From the NCBI RefSeq assembly GCF_900104095.1, contig NZ_FNJO01000006.1, forward strand, positions 62,001 to 126,000: a DNA stretch of 64,000 nucleotides, read 5' to 3'. A program made the translations under genes and the position numbers. The notes beneath the pieces are model-generated. The model was not told the origin of the DNA, made no database searches, and was given only the letters and a program-made list of their open reading frames with translations. This DNA is from Ralstonia sp. 25mfcol4.1. Its GTDB lineage: Bacteria > Pseudomonadota > Gammaproteobacteria > Burkholderiales > Burkholderiaceae. Positions 18,018 to 26,842 of the stretch are shown here, one piece after another (the first letter of the stretch is position 1; each line of letters opens with the position of its first letter).

Positions 18018-18685
18018 GGGTGCAAGGGCTCCAGTCCGGACGGGCACAGGCGCCAGTGCGCGTGCTGCAGGCGCGCTGCCTGTTCGGCGTTGTGGGAAAC
18101 GACCAGCAACCCGACGCCTTCGGCCATGACTTCGCGCAGCACGGCTTCCACGGCCAGTGTGGTGTCGTGATCCAGCGCCGAGGTGGGCTCGTCGAGCAGC
18201 AGGAAGCGCGGGCGGCGGACGATGGCCCGCAGCAGCGCCAGCCGCTGCCGTTCTCCGGTGGACAGATGGCTGACGCGCGCGGCCAGGATGTCGTCGCGCA
18301 GGCGGAGCCGTTGCGCCAGACGCGCGAGCCGGGTATCCGGGGTGCCGGGGGTGCCGGGGGTTCCGGAGGGATCGGGTGTACCGGGGATGTCGGCCGGGCC
18401 CAGGTCGTCGAAATGGCTGCGCACGTCGTCGGCCCACCAGCCCGATTCGGCCGCCACATAAATCACCTCGCGTCGCCATGCCGGTCCGCTCAGCGCTTCA
18501 CGCGGCGTGCTGCCGATGCGGACGCTGCCGTCGCTGGGATCGAGATCGGCGATCATGCGCAGCAGCAGGCTCTTGCCGCTGCCCGAAGGGCCCGACAGCA
18601 CCGTGCATTTGCCGCCCGTCACTTCGAAGGTGTAAGGGCCGCGGCCGTGGCCGGTCAGGTGTTCAATATGCAGTTGGCCGTCCAT
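17999..18685 (-). CDS. fetA: FetA-type ABC transporter ATPase with a Pro-Gly-Thr repeat insert
   Basis: 228 aa. Walker A GPSGSGKS at about residues 32-39, signature LSTGERQR, Walker B FLLLDEPTSALD, and the switch His in VVSHNAEQAA. It energises FetB, probably for metal (iron) export. Odd feature: between the Q-loop region (SGWWADDV) and the signature, near residues 98-117, there is a low-complexity insert PGTPDPSGTPGTPGTPDTR, encoded by a GC-rich tandem repeat at about 18335-18395. It sits in the helical subdomain, where a length change may be tolerated. Confidence 0.87.
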   Translation of the reverse strand: MDGQLHIEHLTGHGRGPYTFEVTGGKCTVLSGPSGSGKSLLLRMIADLDPSDGSVRIGSTPREALSGPAWRREVIYVAAESGWWADDVRSHFDDLGPADIPGTPDPSGTPGTPGTPDTRLARLAQRLRLRDDILAARVSHLSTGERQRLALLRAIVRRPRFLLLDEPTSALDHDTTLAVEAVLREVMAEGVGLLVVSHNAEQAARLQHAHWRLCPSGLEPLHPCTRSC

Positions 18686-19055
18686 GTGGCGGGGCGGGGC
18701 AAGGCTGGTGGAAGGCGAAGTGCTGCAAGCGTATCGTCATTCGATGAATGGCGGATTAAGTGAGGCATGGAGCGTGACGTCAGGCTGCGCCAGACGGCGC
18801 ATGGGGCGGCGATGCATATGGACGCCCCATCCAATTGTGGGCGCCGTCCCGGCGTGCGCAAGGGCGAGCCGCAACGGCAGCCGGGCGGGTGCATTGGCAC
18901 CGTCCGACATGCTGTCGCGGCCGTGTCCTACACGACCGGCCCCAGGCCCTTTCTACACTGTCCAGTAGCGCCGTTGCCTGCCGCAGCGCCCGCCAGCCGG
19001 GCCATCGCGCAGACGCCGGACGCCCTACGAACCGACCCATCAGGAGAGTGCGATC
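18686..19055. other. 370-bp intergenic region upstream of the CsbD-like gene
   Basis: No supported gene. It is the divergent region between fetAB (minus) and the CsbD-like gene (plus). A TCCTACACG...TCTACACTG pair of related sequences at about 18927-18960 could be promoter elements of the stress gene, but I cannot assign a sigma factor. Confidence 0.4.
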
Positions 19056-19235
19056 ATGAACAAGGACCAGGTGAAGGGCCGCATGAACGAGGCCAAGGGC
19101 AAGGCAAAGGAACTGGCCGGCAAGGTGACCGGCAAGACTTCCACGGAAATGAAGGGCAAGGCCCAGCAGGTGGCCGGCCGCACGCAGGCCAGCTATGGCG
19201 ATACCAAGGAAGACATGAAGAAGAACCCGCGCTAG
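19056..19235 (+). CDS. CsbD-family small stress protein
   Basis: 59 aa: begins MNKDQVKGRMNEAKGKAKEL and continues GKVTGKTSTEMKGKAQQVAG. This KG-rich amphipathic four-helix-bundle pattern is typical of CsbD proteins, which are general-stress-induced and of unknown mechanism. GGAG lies about 10 bases before the ATG. The gene has its own terminator and no partner, consistent with an independently induced stress gene. Confidence 0.88.
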   Translation: MNKDQVKGRMNEAKGKAKELAGKVTGKTSTEMKGKAQQVAGRTQASYGDTKEDMKKNPR

Positions 19236-19293
19236 GGCTTGGCCCGGCGCGAGACAGGGGCCGCCAGCCACTGGCGGCGCCCGACTATCGTAA

Positions 19294-19319
19294 AGCGGGG
19301 CTGCGGCCCCGCTTTTTTC
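19294..19319 (+). terminator. Rho-independent terminator after the CsbD-like gene
   Basis: AGCGGGGC (19294-19301) pairs with GCCCCGCT (19306-19313) around TGCG, then TTTTTT. A second hairpin, GCCGCCAG/CTGGCGGC near 19260-19278, precedes it. Confidence 0.88.
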
Positions 19320-19453
19320 ATGGCGGGCCGATTCATGACGGGCGGTAAATGCTGTGTTCCATATCCGTCGGCTTCCGGCGGACGGGCCGGTCCTGTAATG
19401 TGCGCACATTCATCCGCGCTCCTCTACCCGCGCTGGTCCCCAAGGGAATCCCC

Positions 19454-20359
19454 ATGACCACCCGTCGTTCGACAGACCTGTTGCTGACCGCGCTGGCGCC
19501 CGCCATCTGGGGCACCACGTACCTGGTGACCACCAACTGGCTGCCGGCCGGCTATCCGCTGACGGTCGCCACGCTGCGCGCGCTGCCGGCGGGCATGCTG
19601 CTCTGGCTGCTGGGCCGGCAGCTTCCGTCGCGCAGCTGGTGGCTCAGGCTGCTGGTGCTGGGCGCGCTCAATTTCTCGTTCTTCTGGGCCATGCTGTTCG
19701 TCTCGGCCTACCGGCTGCCCGGTGGCGTGGCGGCCACGCTCGGCGCCATCCAGCCGCTGATCGTGATCGCGCTGTCGCGCGTGTTGCTGGGATCCGCGAT
19801 CCGGGTGGGCGCGGTTGCCGCGGCGCTGGCCGGGCTGGCGGGCGTGGCGTTGCTGGTGCTGACCCCGAAGGCCACGCTCGATGCGGTGGGCGTGGCGGCC
19901 GGGCTGGCTGGCGCGGTGTCGATGGCGCTGGGCACCGTACTCACGCGCCGCTGGCAGCCGCCGGTGCCGGCGCTGACGTTCACGGCATGGCAGCTCACGG
20001 CGGGCGGCATCCTGCTGGTGCCGTTTGCGCTATGGCTGGAACCGCCGCTGCCGACGCCCACGCTGGCCAACGCGCTCGGCATGGCGTGGCTGACGGTGAT
20101 CGGCGCGGCGCTGACCTATGTGCTGTGGTTCCGGGGCATCGCGCGGCTGGGCCCCGGCGCCGTGGCGACGCTCGGGTTCCTGAGCCCGCTCACGGCGGTG
20201 CTGATCGGCTGGATCGTGCTGGGCCAGACGCTGAGCACGGCGCAGATCGCGGGCATGGTGCTGGTGCTCGGCGGGGTCTGGCTCAGTCAGCGGGCCCAGC
20301 GATCGGTGGCAGCACCCGGCCCGGGTTCAGCAGGTTCTTCGGATCGAGCGCGCGCTTGA
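19454..20359 (+). CDS. EamA/DMT-family transporter
   Basis: 301 aa with ten membrane helices and two EamA repeats: LLLTALAPAIWGTTYLVTTNWLPAG near the N terminus, and a second repeat starting around GVAAGLAGAVSMALGTVLTRRW. Start set at the ATG (MTTRRST) preceded by AAGGGAAT; the open frame extends upstream without support. The gene's last 77 bases overlap the 3' end of the convergent FAD-oxidase gene, encoding a polar tail (SVAAPGPGSAGSSDRARA) after the last helix, so the tail may be dispensable. Substrate unknown. Confidence 0.85.
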   Translation: MTTRRSTDLLLTALAPAIWGTTYLVTTNWLPAGYPLTVATLRALPAGMLLWLLGRQLPSRSWWLRLLVLGALNFSFFWAMLFVSAYRLPGGVAATLGAIQPLIVIALSRVLLGSAIRVGAVAAALAGLAGVALLVLTPKATLDAVGVAAGLAGAVSMALGTVLTRRWQPPVPALTFTAWQLTAGGILLVPFALWLEPPLPTPTLANALGMAWLTVIGAALTYVLWFRGIARLGPGAVATLGFLSPLTAVLIGWIVLGQTLSTAQIAGMVLVLGGVWLSQRAQRSVAAPGPGSAGSSDRARA

Positions 20360-21749
20360 CCTGCCACATCAGTTCCAGCTCCACAGGCGACTTGTAGCGG
20401 CCCAGGTCGTCGCGCTTGGCCACGCCGATGCCGTGCTCGGCCGAGATCGAGCCGTTCTCTGCGTGGGCTAGGCCGTCGACCAGATCCGACACGGGCTTGT
20501 ACCACTGCGCCAGGAAGTCCTTGGCATCGCGGTCTTTCGGGCGCAGGGGGTTGAAGTGGACGTTGCCGTCGCCCATATGGCCGTAGATCACCATGCGGGT
20601 GGCCGGCTCCAGTGCCAGCACCTCGGCCGACGCCTTGTCGATGAACTGGGCGATGCGCGACACCGGCACCGAGATATCGCACTTGATGCTGCCGCCGGTG
20701 CGCGTCTGGGCGTCCGAGATTTCCTCGCGGATGCGCCAGAACTGCTGCACGTCGGCCAGGCTCGACGCCACGGCGGCATCCAGTACCCAGCCGTTGCCCA
20801 GGCCGGATTCCAGGATCTCCATCAGCGTGCCGCCGAGTGTTTCCTCATCGGTGCCCGACGTCAGTTCGATCAGCACCATCCAGTCATGGCGCGCCGGCAG
20901 CGGCGACGGCACGTCGCCCAGGTATTCGAGCACCAGGTCCAACGCCGGGGCCGAGATCAATTCGAAGGCCGTGACCGCGCCGCCCGACAGCGCGCGGGCC
21001 TCGCCCAGCAGCTTGACGGCGGCTTCCGGGCCGTCCACGGCCACGAGCGCCACGGCGGTGGAGCGCGGCTGCGGCATCAGCTTCAGCACCGCGCCGGTGA
21101 TGATGCCGAGCGTGCCTTCGGCGCCGATGAACAGATGCTTGAGGTCGTAGCCGGTGTTGTCCTTGCGCAGGCCCTTGAGCGACGAGAAGATGCGCCCGTC
21201 GGGCAGCACCACCTCGATGCCCAGCACCAGGTCGCGCATGTTGCCGTAGCGCAGCACGGCCGTGCCGCCCGCGTTCGTCGACAGGTTGCCGCCGATCTGG
21301 CACGAGCCCTCCGAACCGATGCGCAGCGGAAACAGGCGGCGGGCGTCGTCGGCCGCCGCGCGCGCGCCGGACAGCGTCACGCCGGCTTCCACGGTCATCG
21401 TGTCGTTGACGGTGTCGATGGCCAGCACGCGGTTCATCTTCTTCAGGCTGATGACCACGGCCGTGCCGCTGTCGTCGGGCACGGCGCCGCCCATCAGCGA
21501 CGTATTGCCGCCCTGCGGGACCACGGGCACGTCGTGCTCATGGCACCAGGCCATCACGCGGCTGACCTGTTCGGTGGTGGCGGGCATGACCACCAGCGGC
21601 GACTTGCCGCGATAGATGCGGCGGTAGTCGGTCACGTACGGCTCGGTGTCGGCGTCGGCGGTCAGGCAGCCGTTGGGGCCGACGATGGCCTGCATGGCGT
21701 GCAGCAGGTCGGCTTGGGAGGGCATGGCTTGGGAAGGCAGCGAGGACAT
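20283..21749 (-). CDS. FAD-linked oxidase (GlcD / D-lactate-D-2-hydroxyacid dehydrogenase family)
   Basis: 488 aa. The PCMH-type FAD-binding domain covers residues about 45-225 (VVPQGGNTSLMGGAVPD; FPLRIGSEGSCQIGGNLSTNAGGTAV; NTGYDLKHLFIGAEGTLGIIT). The C-terminal FAD-oxidase domain ends with the conserved YGHMGDGNVHFN and SISAEHGIGVAKRDDL motifs. The family oxidises D-2-hydroxy acids (D-lactate, glycolate, D-2-hydroxyglutarate) and passes electrons to quinone or ETF. It is the last gene of the sugar-acid operon, suggesting it finishes a hydroxy acid released by the upstream aldolase/dehydrogenase steps. Confidence 0.9.
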   Translation of the reverse strand: MSSLPSQAMPSQADLLHAMQAIVGPNGCLTADADTEPYVTDYRRIYRGKSPLVVMPATTEQVSRVMAWCHEHDVPVVPQGGNTSLMGGAVPDDSGTAVVISLKKMNRVLAIDTVNDTMTVEAGVTLSGARAAADDARRLFPLRIGSEGSCQIGGNLSTNAGGTAVLRYGNMRDLVLGIEVVLPDGRIFSSLKGLRKDNTGYDLKHLFIGAEGTLGIITGAVLKLMPQPRSTAVALVAVDGPEAAVKLLGEARALSGGAVTAFELISAPALDLVLEYLGDVPSPLPARHDWMVLIELTSGTDEETLGGTLMEILESGLGNGWVLDAAVASSLADVQQFWRIREEISDAQTRTGGSIKCDISVPVSRIAQFIDKASAEVLALEPATRMVIYGHMGDGNVHFNPLRPKDRDAKDFLAQWYKPVSDLVDGLAHAENGSISAEHGIGVAKRDDLGRYKSPVELELMWQVKRALDPKNLLNPGRVLPPIAGPAD

Positions 21750-21758
21750 CGTCGATAC

Positions 21759-22562
21759 TCAGTAGGCGGCGCCGGGCGCGGACACCTGTTGGGCGCGCTC
21801 CGGCAGGAATTCGGCGGCAAGCTTGCGCGCCGCGTTGGCGTAGACCAGCACGTCGACGCCGGTGGCCACGAAGGTGCAGCCCAGTTCCAGATAACGACGC
21901 GCCAGTGCATTGTCTGACGTCAGCGTGCCGGCGGCCTTGCCGCTGGCGATGATCGTCCGCATGGCCGTCTCGATCTGCGCCTGCACCTCGGGGTGCCCCG
22001 GGTTGCCGCGATGGCCCATCGACGCGGCCAGGTCGGCCGGACCGATGAAGACGCCATCCACGCCATCGACCGCGCAGATCGCTTCCAGATTCTGCATGGC
22101 GGTCACGGTCTCGGCCTGCACCAGCAGGCAGACTTCGTCGTCGGCCACGGCCAGGTAGTCCTTGCGGGCGCTCCATTGCGACACGCGCGCCACGGCGCTG
22201 CCCACGCCACGCACGCCGAACGGCGGGTAGCGCGTGGCGCGCACCAGTGCGGCGGCCTGTTCGGCGGTGTCCACCATCGGAATCAGCAGCGTACGGGCGC
22301 CGATGTCCAGCAGTTGCTTGATCAGCGCGGTCTCGCCCGACACGGCGCGCACCACGGGTTGCGAGCGGTACGGGGCCAGAGCCTGCAGCGTCTGCAGGAT
22401 GGTGCGCACGTCGTTGGGCGCGTGTTCGCCATCCACCAGCAGCCAGTCGAAGCCTGCCGTGGCGCTGATTTCGGCGACGTAGGGCGTGGCGGCGGACATC
22501 CACAGGCCGATCTGGGCCTGGCGGGCGGCCAGCGCGGCCTTGAACGGGTTATGGGCGGGCAT
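21759..22562 (-). CDS. HpcH/HpaI-family class II 2-keto acid aldolase
   Basis: 267 aa, very close in pattern to E. coli HpaI and YfaU/Gar[20 protein letters not shown] opening; catalytic His in [10 protein letters not shown]; metal ligands Glu in VQAETVTAM and Asp in [45 protein letters not shown] in between. It cleaves 2-keto-3-deoxy acids retro-aldol to pyruvate plus an aldehyde. With a GarD/UxaA-type dehydratase upstream it probably handles a keto-deoxy sugar acid. The aldehyde product would go to the adjacent aldehyde dehydrogenase. 2-keto-3-deoxy-L-rhamnonate from the nearby RhmD is another candidate substrate. Confidence 0.9.
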   Translation of the reverse strand: MPAHNPFKAALAARQAQIGLWMSAATPYVAEISATAGFDWLLVDGEHAPNDVRTILQTLQALAPYRSQPVVRAVSGETALIKQLLDIGARTLLIPMVDTAEQAAALVRATRYPPFGVRGVGSAVARVSQWSARKDYLAVADDEVCLLVQAETVTAMQNLEAICAVDGVDGVFIGPADLAASMGHRGNPGHPEVQAQIETAMRTIIASGKAAGTLTSDNALARRYLELGCTFVATGVDVLVYANAARKLAAEFLPERAQQVSAPGAAY

Positions 22563-22612
22563 GGGGTGTCTCCTGTCGGTCCGGGGTGTCGAACGGGGTT
22601 CGATGGGCGTTG

Positions 22613-24082
22613 TCAGTGCAACTGGCCCTGGCACAGATACTTGGTATGCATGTAATCGTCAAGCCCATGGCGCGAACCTTCGCGGCCGTAGCCCGATTCC
22701 TTCACGCCGCCGAACGGCGCCGCCTCGGACGCCAGCGCGCCTTCGTTGATGCCCACGATGCCGGTTTCCAGCGCCTGCGCCACGCGCCAGATGCGCCGCA
22801 CGTCGCTGGAATAGAAGTAGGCGGCCAGCCCGAACGGCGTGTCGTTGGCGTCGCGGATCACCTCGTCCTCGTGGGTGAAGCGAAACACGGGCGCCACGGG
22901 CCCGAAGGTTTCCTCGTGCGCCAGCGCCATCGCGGGCGTGGCGCCGGCGAGCACGGTCGGGGCGTAGTAGTGCGGGCCGTCGGCGGTTCGCACGCGCTCG
23001 CCGCCCACCACCACGCGGGCGCCCCGGTCCACCGCATCGCGCACATGGCGGTCGATCTTGTCGACGGCGCGGGCGTTGATCATCGGGCCGATCTGCGCGG
23101 CGGGCTCGGTGGCCGGGCCCACATGCAGCGCACCCACGCGGGCGGCAAGCTTCTCGACAAAGGCGTCGTGGACGCCGGCCTGCACGTACACGCGGTTCGG
23201 GCACACGCAGGTCTGTCCGCCGTTGCGGAACTTGGCGGCCATCAGGCCTTCGACGGCGGCATCGAGGTCGGCATCGTCGAACACGATAAAGGGGGCGTTG
23301 CCGCCCAGTTCCAGCGACAGCTTCTTGAGCGTGCCGGCCGACTCGCGGGCCAGGTGCTTGCCCACCGGCGTGGAGCCCGTGAACGTGATCTTGCGCACGC
23401 GCGGATCGGCCAGCCAGGCATCGACCACGGCCGGGGTGTTGGCGCGCGATGCCGTGACGATATTGAGCACGCCTTGGGGCAGGCCCGCGCGTTCCGCCAG
23501 GCGGACCAGCGCCAGTGCGGTGAGCGGGGTGTCTTCGGCGGGCTTGGCCACCACGGTGCAGCCGGCGGCCAGCGCTGGCGCGATCTTGCGCGCAATCATG
23601 GCCAGCGGGAAATTCCATGGCGTGATGGCGGCCACCACCCCCACCGGTTCCTTCAGCACGATCATCTTGCGGCCCGGCACGGCCTCGGCCACCACGTCGC
23701 CGCAGATGCGCGTGGCTTCCTCGGCGAACCATTCCACGTACGAGGCCCCGTAGCGCACTTCGCCCACGCTCTCGTGCATCGGCTTGCCCTGCTCGGCGGA
23801 AATGATGCGCGCCAGGTCCTGCTCGTTGGCCAGGATCAGCGCGTGCCAGCGTTTGATGATCTGGGCTCGGTCGCGGGCGGTGCGGCGGCTCCAGGCGGGG
23901 AAGGCCGCGGCGGCGGCGTCGGCGGCGCGCCGGGCATCGGCGGCATCGCTGTCGGGCACGTCGGCGATCACAGCGCCCGTGGCGGGGTCGGTCACTGCCA
24001 GGCGGGCGCGGCTGTCGCACCACTGCTGGTCGATGAAGTTCTGGCTACGAAGCAGGGTGGGGTCGGTGAGGGTGGTCAGCAT
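22613..24082 (-). CDS. NAD(P)-dependent aldehyde dehydrogenase (succinate-semialdehyde-dehydrogenase-like)
   Basis: 489 aa, GabD-like length. Catalytic Glu in [16 protein letters not shown] and catalytic Cys in [13 protein letters not shown]; cofactor pocket [31 protein letters not shown]-terminal [17 protein letters not shown]. In this operon the likely substrate is the aldehyde made by the aldolase (tartronate semialdehyde, lactaldehyde) or 2-oxoglutarate semialdehyde, not necessarily succinate semialdehyde. It lies 45 bases downstream of the dehydratase gene and 50 bases upstream of the aldolase gene. Confidence 0.9.
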   Translation of the reverse strand: MLTTLTDPTLLRSQNFIDQQWCDSRARLAVTDPATGAVIADVPDSDAADARRAADAAAAAFPAWSRRTARDRAQIIKRWHALILANEQDLARIISAEQGKPMHESVGEVRYGASYVEWFAEEATRICGDVVAEAVPGRKMIVLKEPVGVVAAITPWNFPLAMIARKIAPALAAGCTVVAKPAEDTPLTALALVRLAERAGLPQGVLNIVTASRANTPAVVDAWLADPRVRKITFTGSTPVGKHLARESAGTLKKLSLELGGNAPFIVFDDADLDAAVEGLMAAKFRNGGQTCVCPNRVYVQAGVHDAFVEKLAARVGALHVGPATEPAAQIGPMINARAVDKIDRHVRDAVDRGARVVVGGERVRTADGPHYYAPTVLAGATPAMALAHEETFGPVAPVFRFTHEDEVIRDANDTPFGLAAYFYSSDVRRIWRVAQALETGIVGINEGALASEAAPFGGVKESGYGREGSRHGLDDYMHTKYLCQGQLH

Positions 24083-24127
24083 GCGATTGCGTGGTCGGAT
24101 GTTGGAAGCGTCTGATATACGAAGGGT

Positions 24128-25651
24128 CTAGCTCACGATCCCCACATGCCAGGGCACGAATTCATGATCGCCCAGGCCAAGCAGCTCGCTCTTGGTGGGC
24201 TCGCCGGACGCGGCGCGCAGGATGTGTTCGAAGATCCGTTCGCCCATCTGGGCCACGGTGAGTTCGCCATCGAGCACCAGGCCGCAGTTGATGTCCATGT
24301 CTTCCTCCAGCCGGCGGAACATCGGCGAATTCGAGGCCAGCTTGATGGTCGGGGCCGGCTTCGAGCCGAACATCGAGCCGCGACCAGTGGTGAAGCAGAT
24401 CAGGTTGGCGCCGCTGGCGATCTGGCCCGTGGCCGCCACGGGGTCGTAGCCGGGGGAGTCCATGAAGACGAAACCGGCGCGGTCGATCGGCTCCGCATAC
24501 TCGTACACGGCCTGCAGGGGCGTGGTGCCGCCCTTCATGGCCGAGCCCAGCGATTTCTCGAAGATGTTGGCCAGGCCGCCCTGCTGGTTGCCGTGCCCCA
24601 CCACGCCGTTGAACTGCGCGTTGTGACCGGCGGTGTAGCGTTCCCACCAGGCCAGGCGATCCAGCAGCTTCTGGCCCACCTCGGGCGTCACCGCCCGGCG
24701 CGTGAGCATGTACTCCACGCCGTGGATTTCCGGGGTTTCCGACAGGATCGCGGTGCCGCCGTGGCGCACCAGGATATCCATGGCCGCGCCCAGCGCCGGG
24801 TTGGCCGTGATGCCGGAGAAGCCGTCCGAGCCGCCGCATTCGAGGCCGATCTTGATATGGCTGGCGCTCACTGGCTGCCGCCGGAAGGCATTGGCGGCCG
24901 GCAGCATGGCCTCGATGGCGCGGATGCCGGCCTCGATCGTGGCGCGCGTGCCGCCCGTGTCCTGCATCACCAGCGTGTGCAGGTTCTCGCCGGGGACCAG
25001 CCCCTGCGATTCCACCAGCGAGGCCACCTGGTTGCGCTCGCAGCCCAGGCCGACGATCAGCACGCCGGCCAGGTTCGGATGCCGCGCATAGCCGGCGATG
25101 GTGCGACGCAGGAGGTCGAAGTGTTCGCTTGGCGACGACATGCCGCAGCCACTGCTCTGCGCGAACGCCACCACGCCATCGACGTTGGGATAGGCAGCCA
25201 GCCGTTCCCTGGTGAAATGCGCGGCGATGTGCTTGATGACCGTGGCCGAGCAGTTCACCGACGACAGGATGCCGACGAAATTACGCGTGCCCACGCGGCC
25301 GTCGGGCCGCACATAGCCCATGAACGTCGCGCGTTCGCTTTCCGGCACGTAGGCCACCGGGCGCACATCGGCACCGAAGGCGGGATCGCGGTAGTCATCC
25401 ACGAGCCGCAGGTTATGGCTGTGCACGTGCTCGCCGGCGGCGATGTCGCGGTCGGCCACGCCGATCACGGTGTCGTACTTCTTGACCTGCTCGCCGCGTG
25501 CAATCGCACGGGCGGCAATCTTGTGGCCGGCGGGCACCTGGGCGCGCACGCGCACGCCCAGGTCTTCCAGTTGCTGGCCCAGCGTCAGGTCGCTGCGGGC
25601 GATCAGGACGTTGTCGTTGGCGTGCAGGCGAATGACGGGGTTCAGGGTCAC
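24128..25651 (-). CDS. UxaA/GarD-family sugar-acid dehydratase
   Basis: 507 aa, two-domain arrangement of altronate/galactarate dehydratases: N-terminal SAF domain (residues about 1-85, DNVLIARSDLTLGQQL, GHKIAARAIARGE) and the C-terminal catalytic region (FMGYVRPDGRVGTRNFVGI; QSSGCGMS; GLGCERNQ; ECGGSDGFSGITANPALG; FTTGRGSMFG). The overall pattern follows E. coli GarD closely. It dehydrates a hexonate or hexarate to a 2-keto-3-deoxy acid, using Fe2+. The start is GTG, 21 bases after the Bug receptor stop, without a clear Shine-Dalgarno, so coupling to the receptor is likely. Altronate, galactarate or an L-sugar acid are possible substrates. Confidence 0.87.
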   Translation of the reverse strand: MTLNPVIRLHANDNVLIARSDLTLGQQLEDLGVRVRAQVPAGHKIAARAIARGEQVKKYDTVIGVADRDIAAGEHVHSHNLRLVDDYRDPAFGADVRPVAYVPESERATFMGYVRPDGRVGTRNFVGILSSVNCSATVIKHIAAHFTRERLAAYPNVDGVVAFAQSSGCGMSSPSEHFDLLRRTIAGYARHPNLAGVLIVGLGCERNQVASLVESQGLVPGENLHTLVMQDTGGTRATIEAGIRAIEAMLPAANAFRRQPVSASHIKIGLECGGSDGFSGITANPALGAAMDILVRHGGTAILSETPEIHGVEYMLTRRAVTPEVGQKLLDRLAWWERYTAGHNAQFNGVVGHGNQQGGLANIFEKSLGSAMKGGTTPLQAVYEYAEPIDRAGFVFMDSPGYDPVAATGQIASGANLICFTTGRGSMFGSKPAPTIKLASNSPMFRRLEEDMDINCGLVLDGELTVAQMGERIFEHILRAASGEPTKSELLGLGDHEFVPWHVGIVS

Positions 25652-25672
25652 GATTGACAGATTGGGGGCGGG

Positions 25673-26698
25673 TTAGCTCTGCGCGAGCATTTCCTTGAGC
25701 TTCAGGCGCTGGATCAGCTGCGTTTCCTGGCTGTAGACATCGGCCACGTACTTCTTGTAGTCCGGGCCGTCCAGGTACATGATCGGCGCGTCGATGCGCG
25801 CGGCCACGGTCTTGAATTCGGCGCTGGCCACGGCGGCGCGGAACGCGTCGCGCAGCTTCTTTTCGATGTCGGGCGGCAGGCCCTTGGGCGCGCCGATGCC
25901 ATTGGGGGCTTCCACCACGACGTTGTAGCCCAGTTCCTTGAGCGTGGGCGTGTCCTTGAAGCGCGGCGTGCGCTGCTCGCCCCAGGTAGCCAGCAGGCGC
26001 AGCTTGCCGGCTTCCACATGCGGCGCCCACGAGCTGGAATCGGCCAGCAGGTCCACCTGGTTGGCCAGCACGTCCTGCAGCGCCTGCGAACCGCCCTTGT
26101 AGGCGATGGCGTTGAACTTCACGCCGGCGGCCAGCGCGAACTGCTCCATGCCGACGTGCGTGGCGCCGCCGACGCCGGCATGCGCGTAGGTGAGCTTTCC
26201 CGGGTTCGCCTTGGCCTCGGCCACCACATCGGCCAGCGTCTTGAAGCGCGAGCCGGCCGGTACGGCGATGCCGAACGTCTGGCCAGAGGTGCGTGCCAGG
26301 TAGGTCAGTTCGGTGCGAGGGTCCAGCTGCAGCATGCCCAGTTGCGAGAACCGCGTGACCGAAATCGGGATCTGGCCGATGGTGTAGCCATCGGGGTTGG
26401 CGCGGGCCAGTGCCTTCGTCCCGATCATGCCAGACGCGCCGGCGCGGTTTTCCACCACGATCGACTGCTTGAGAATCCCCGACGCCACCTGGCACAGGGC
26501 CCGCATCGACTGGTCGGCCGTACCGCCCACCGGCCAGGGGCAGATGAACGTGATGGGCCGGTCGGGATATTCGCCGGCAGCGCGTGCAATGCGCGGCACC
26601 AGCAGGCTGGCCGTGCCGGTGGCGGCAACGGCGGCGGTAGCGGCGCTGCCCAGCAGAAGTCGCCGGCGCGACAGGCTGGCGGGAAGACGTTGCGTCAT
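25673..26698 (-). CDS. Bug/TctC-family periplasmic solute-binding receptor (3), probable Tat export
   Basis: 341 aa. The N terminus SLSRRRLLLGSAATAAV is a twin-arginine-type signal, with cleavage probably at ARA-AG. Core: YPDRPITFICPWPVGGTADQS, VVENRAGASGMIGTKALARANPDGYTIG, AIAYKGGSQALQDVLANQ. Relative to the other Bug proteins here, the NRPGAGG loop is changed to NRAGASG, hinting at a distinct ligand. As first gene of the sugar-acid operon it should bind the operon's substrate, a sugar acid. Divergent from the LysR gene. Confidence 0.92.
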   Translation of the reverse strand: MTQRLPASLSRRRLLLGSAATAAVAATGTASLLVPRIARAAGEYPDRPITFICPWPVGGTADQSMRALCQVASGILKQSIVVENRAGASGMIGTKALARANPDGYTIGQIPISVTRFSQLGMLQLDPRTELTYLARTSGQTFGIAVPAGSRFKTLADVVAEAKANPGKLTYAHAGVGGATHVGMEQFALAAGVKFNAIAYKGGSQALQDVLANQVDLLADSSSWAPHVEAGKLRLLATWGEQRTPRFKDTPTLKELGYNVVVEAPNGIGAPKGLPPDIEKKLRDAFRAAVASAEFKTVAARIDAPIMYLDGPDYKKYVADVYSQETQLIQRLKLKEMLAQS

Positions 26699-26788
26699 GG
26701 GGTTGTCTCCGATCTTGTTTTAGGTCGCGGACCGGCTTCGATGCCAACCCGCTCTGGCACCGATTGTGGGCGCCCGGATCATAACCAT

Positions 26789-26827
26789 CCAATAGAAAAT
26801 TGGCATTGCTTCATAACCTTCCGGTTA
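26789..26827. promoter_or_regulatory. Divergent promoter region with two inverted repeats (candidate LysR operators)
   Basis: CCAAT-AGAAA-ATTGG (26789-26803) and TAACC-TTCC-GGTTA (26814-26827) are perfect dyads lying between the divergent Bug receptor and LysR starts. Another ATAACC half-copy lies at about 26781. Local AT content is much higher than in the neighbouring genes. Position and symmetry fit LysR binding and activation sites. Confidence 0.5.
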
Positions 26828-26842
26828 GGTAGACTCGCAGCC

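Noticed and set aside
22613..24082. Assignment as gabD (GABA pathway succinate-semialdehyde dehydrogenase)
   Set aside because: No gabT, and the neighbours are sugar-acid enzymes; the family resemblance alone does not fix the substrate.
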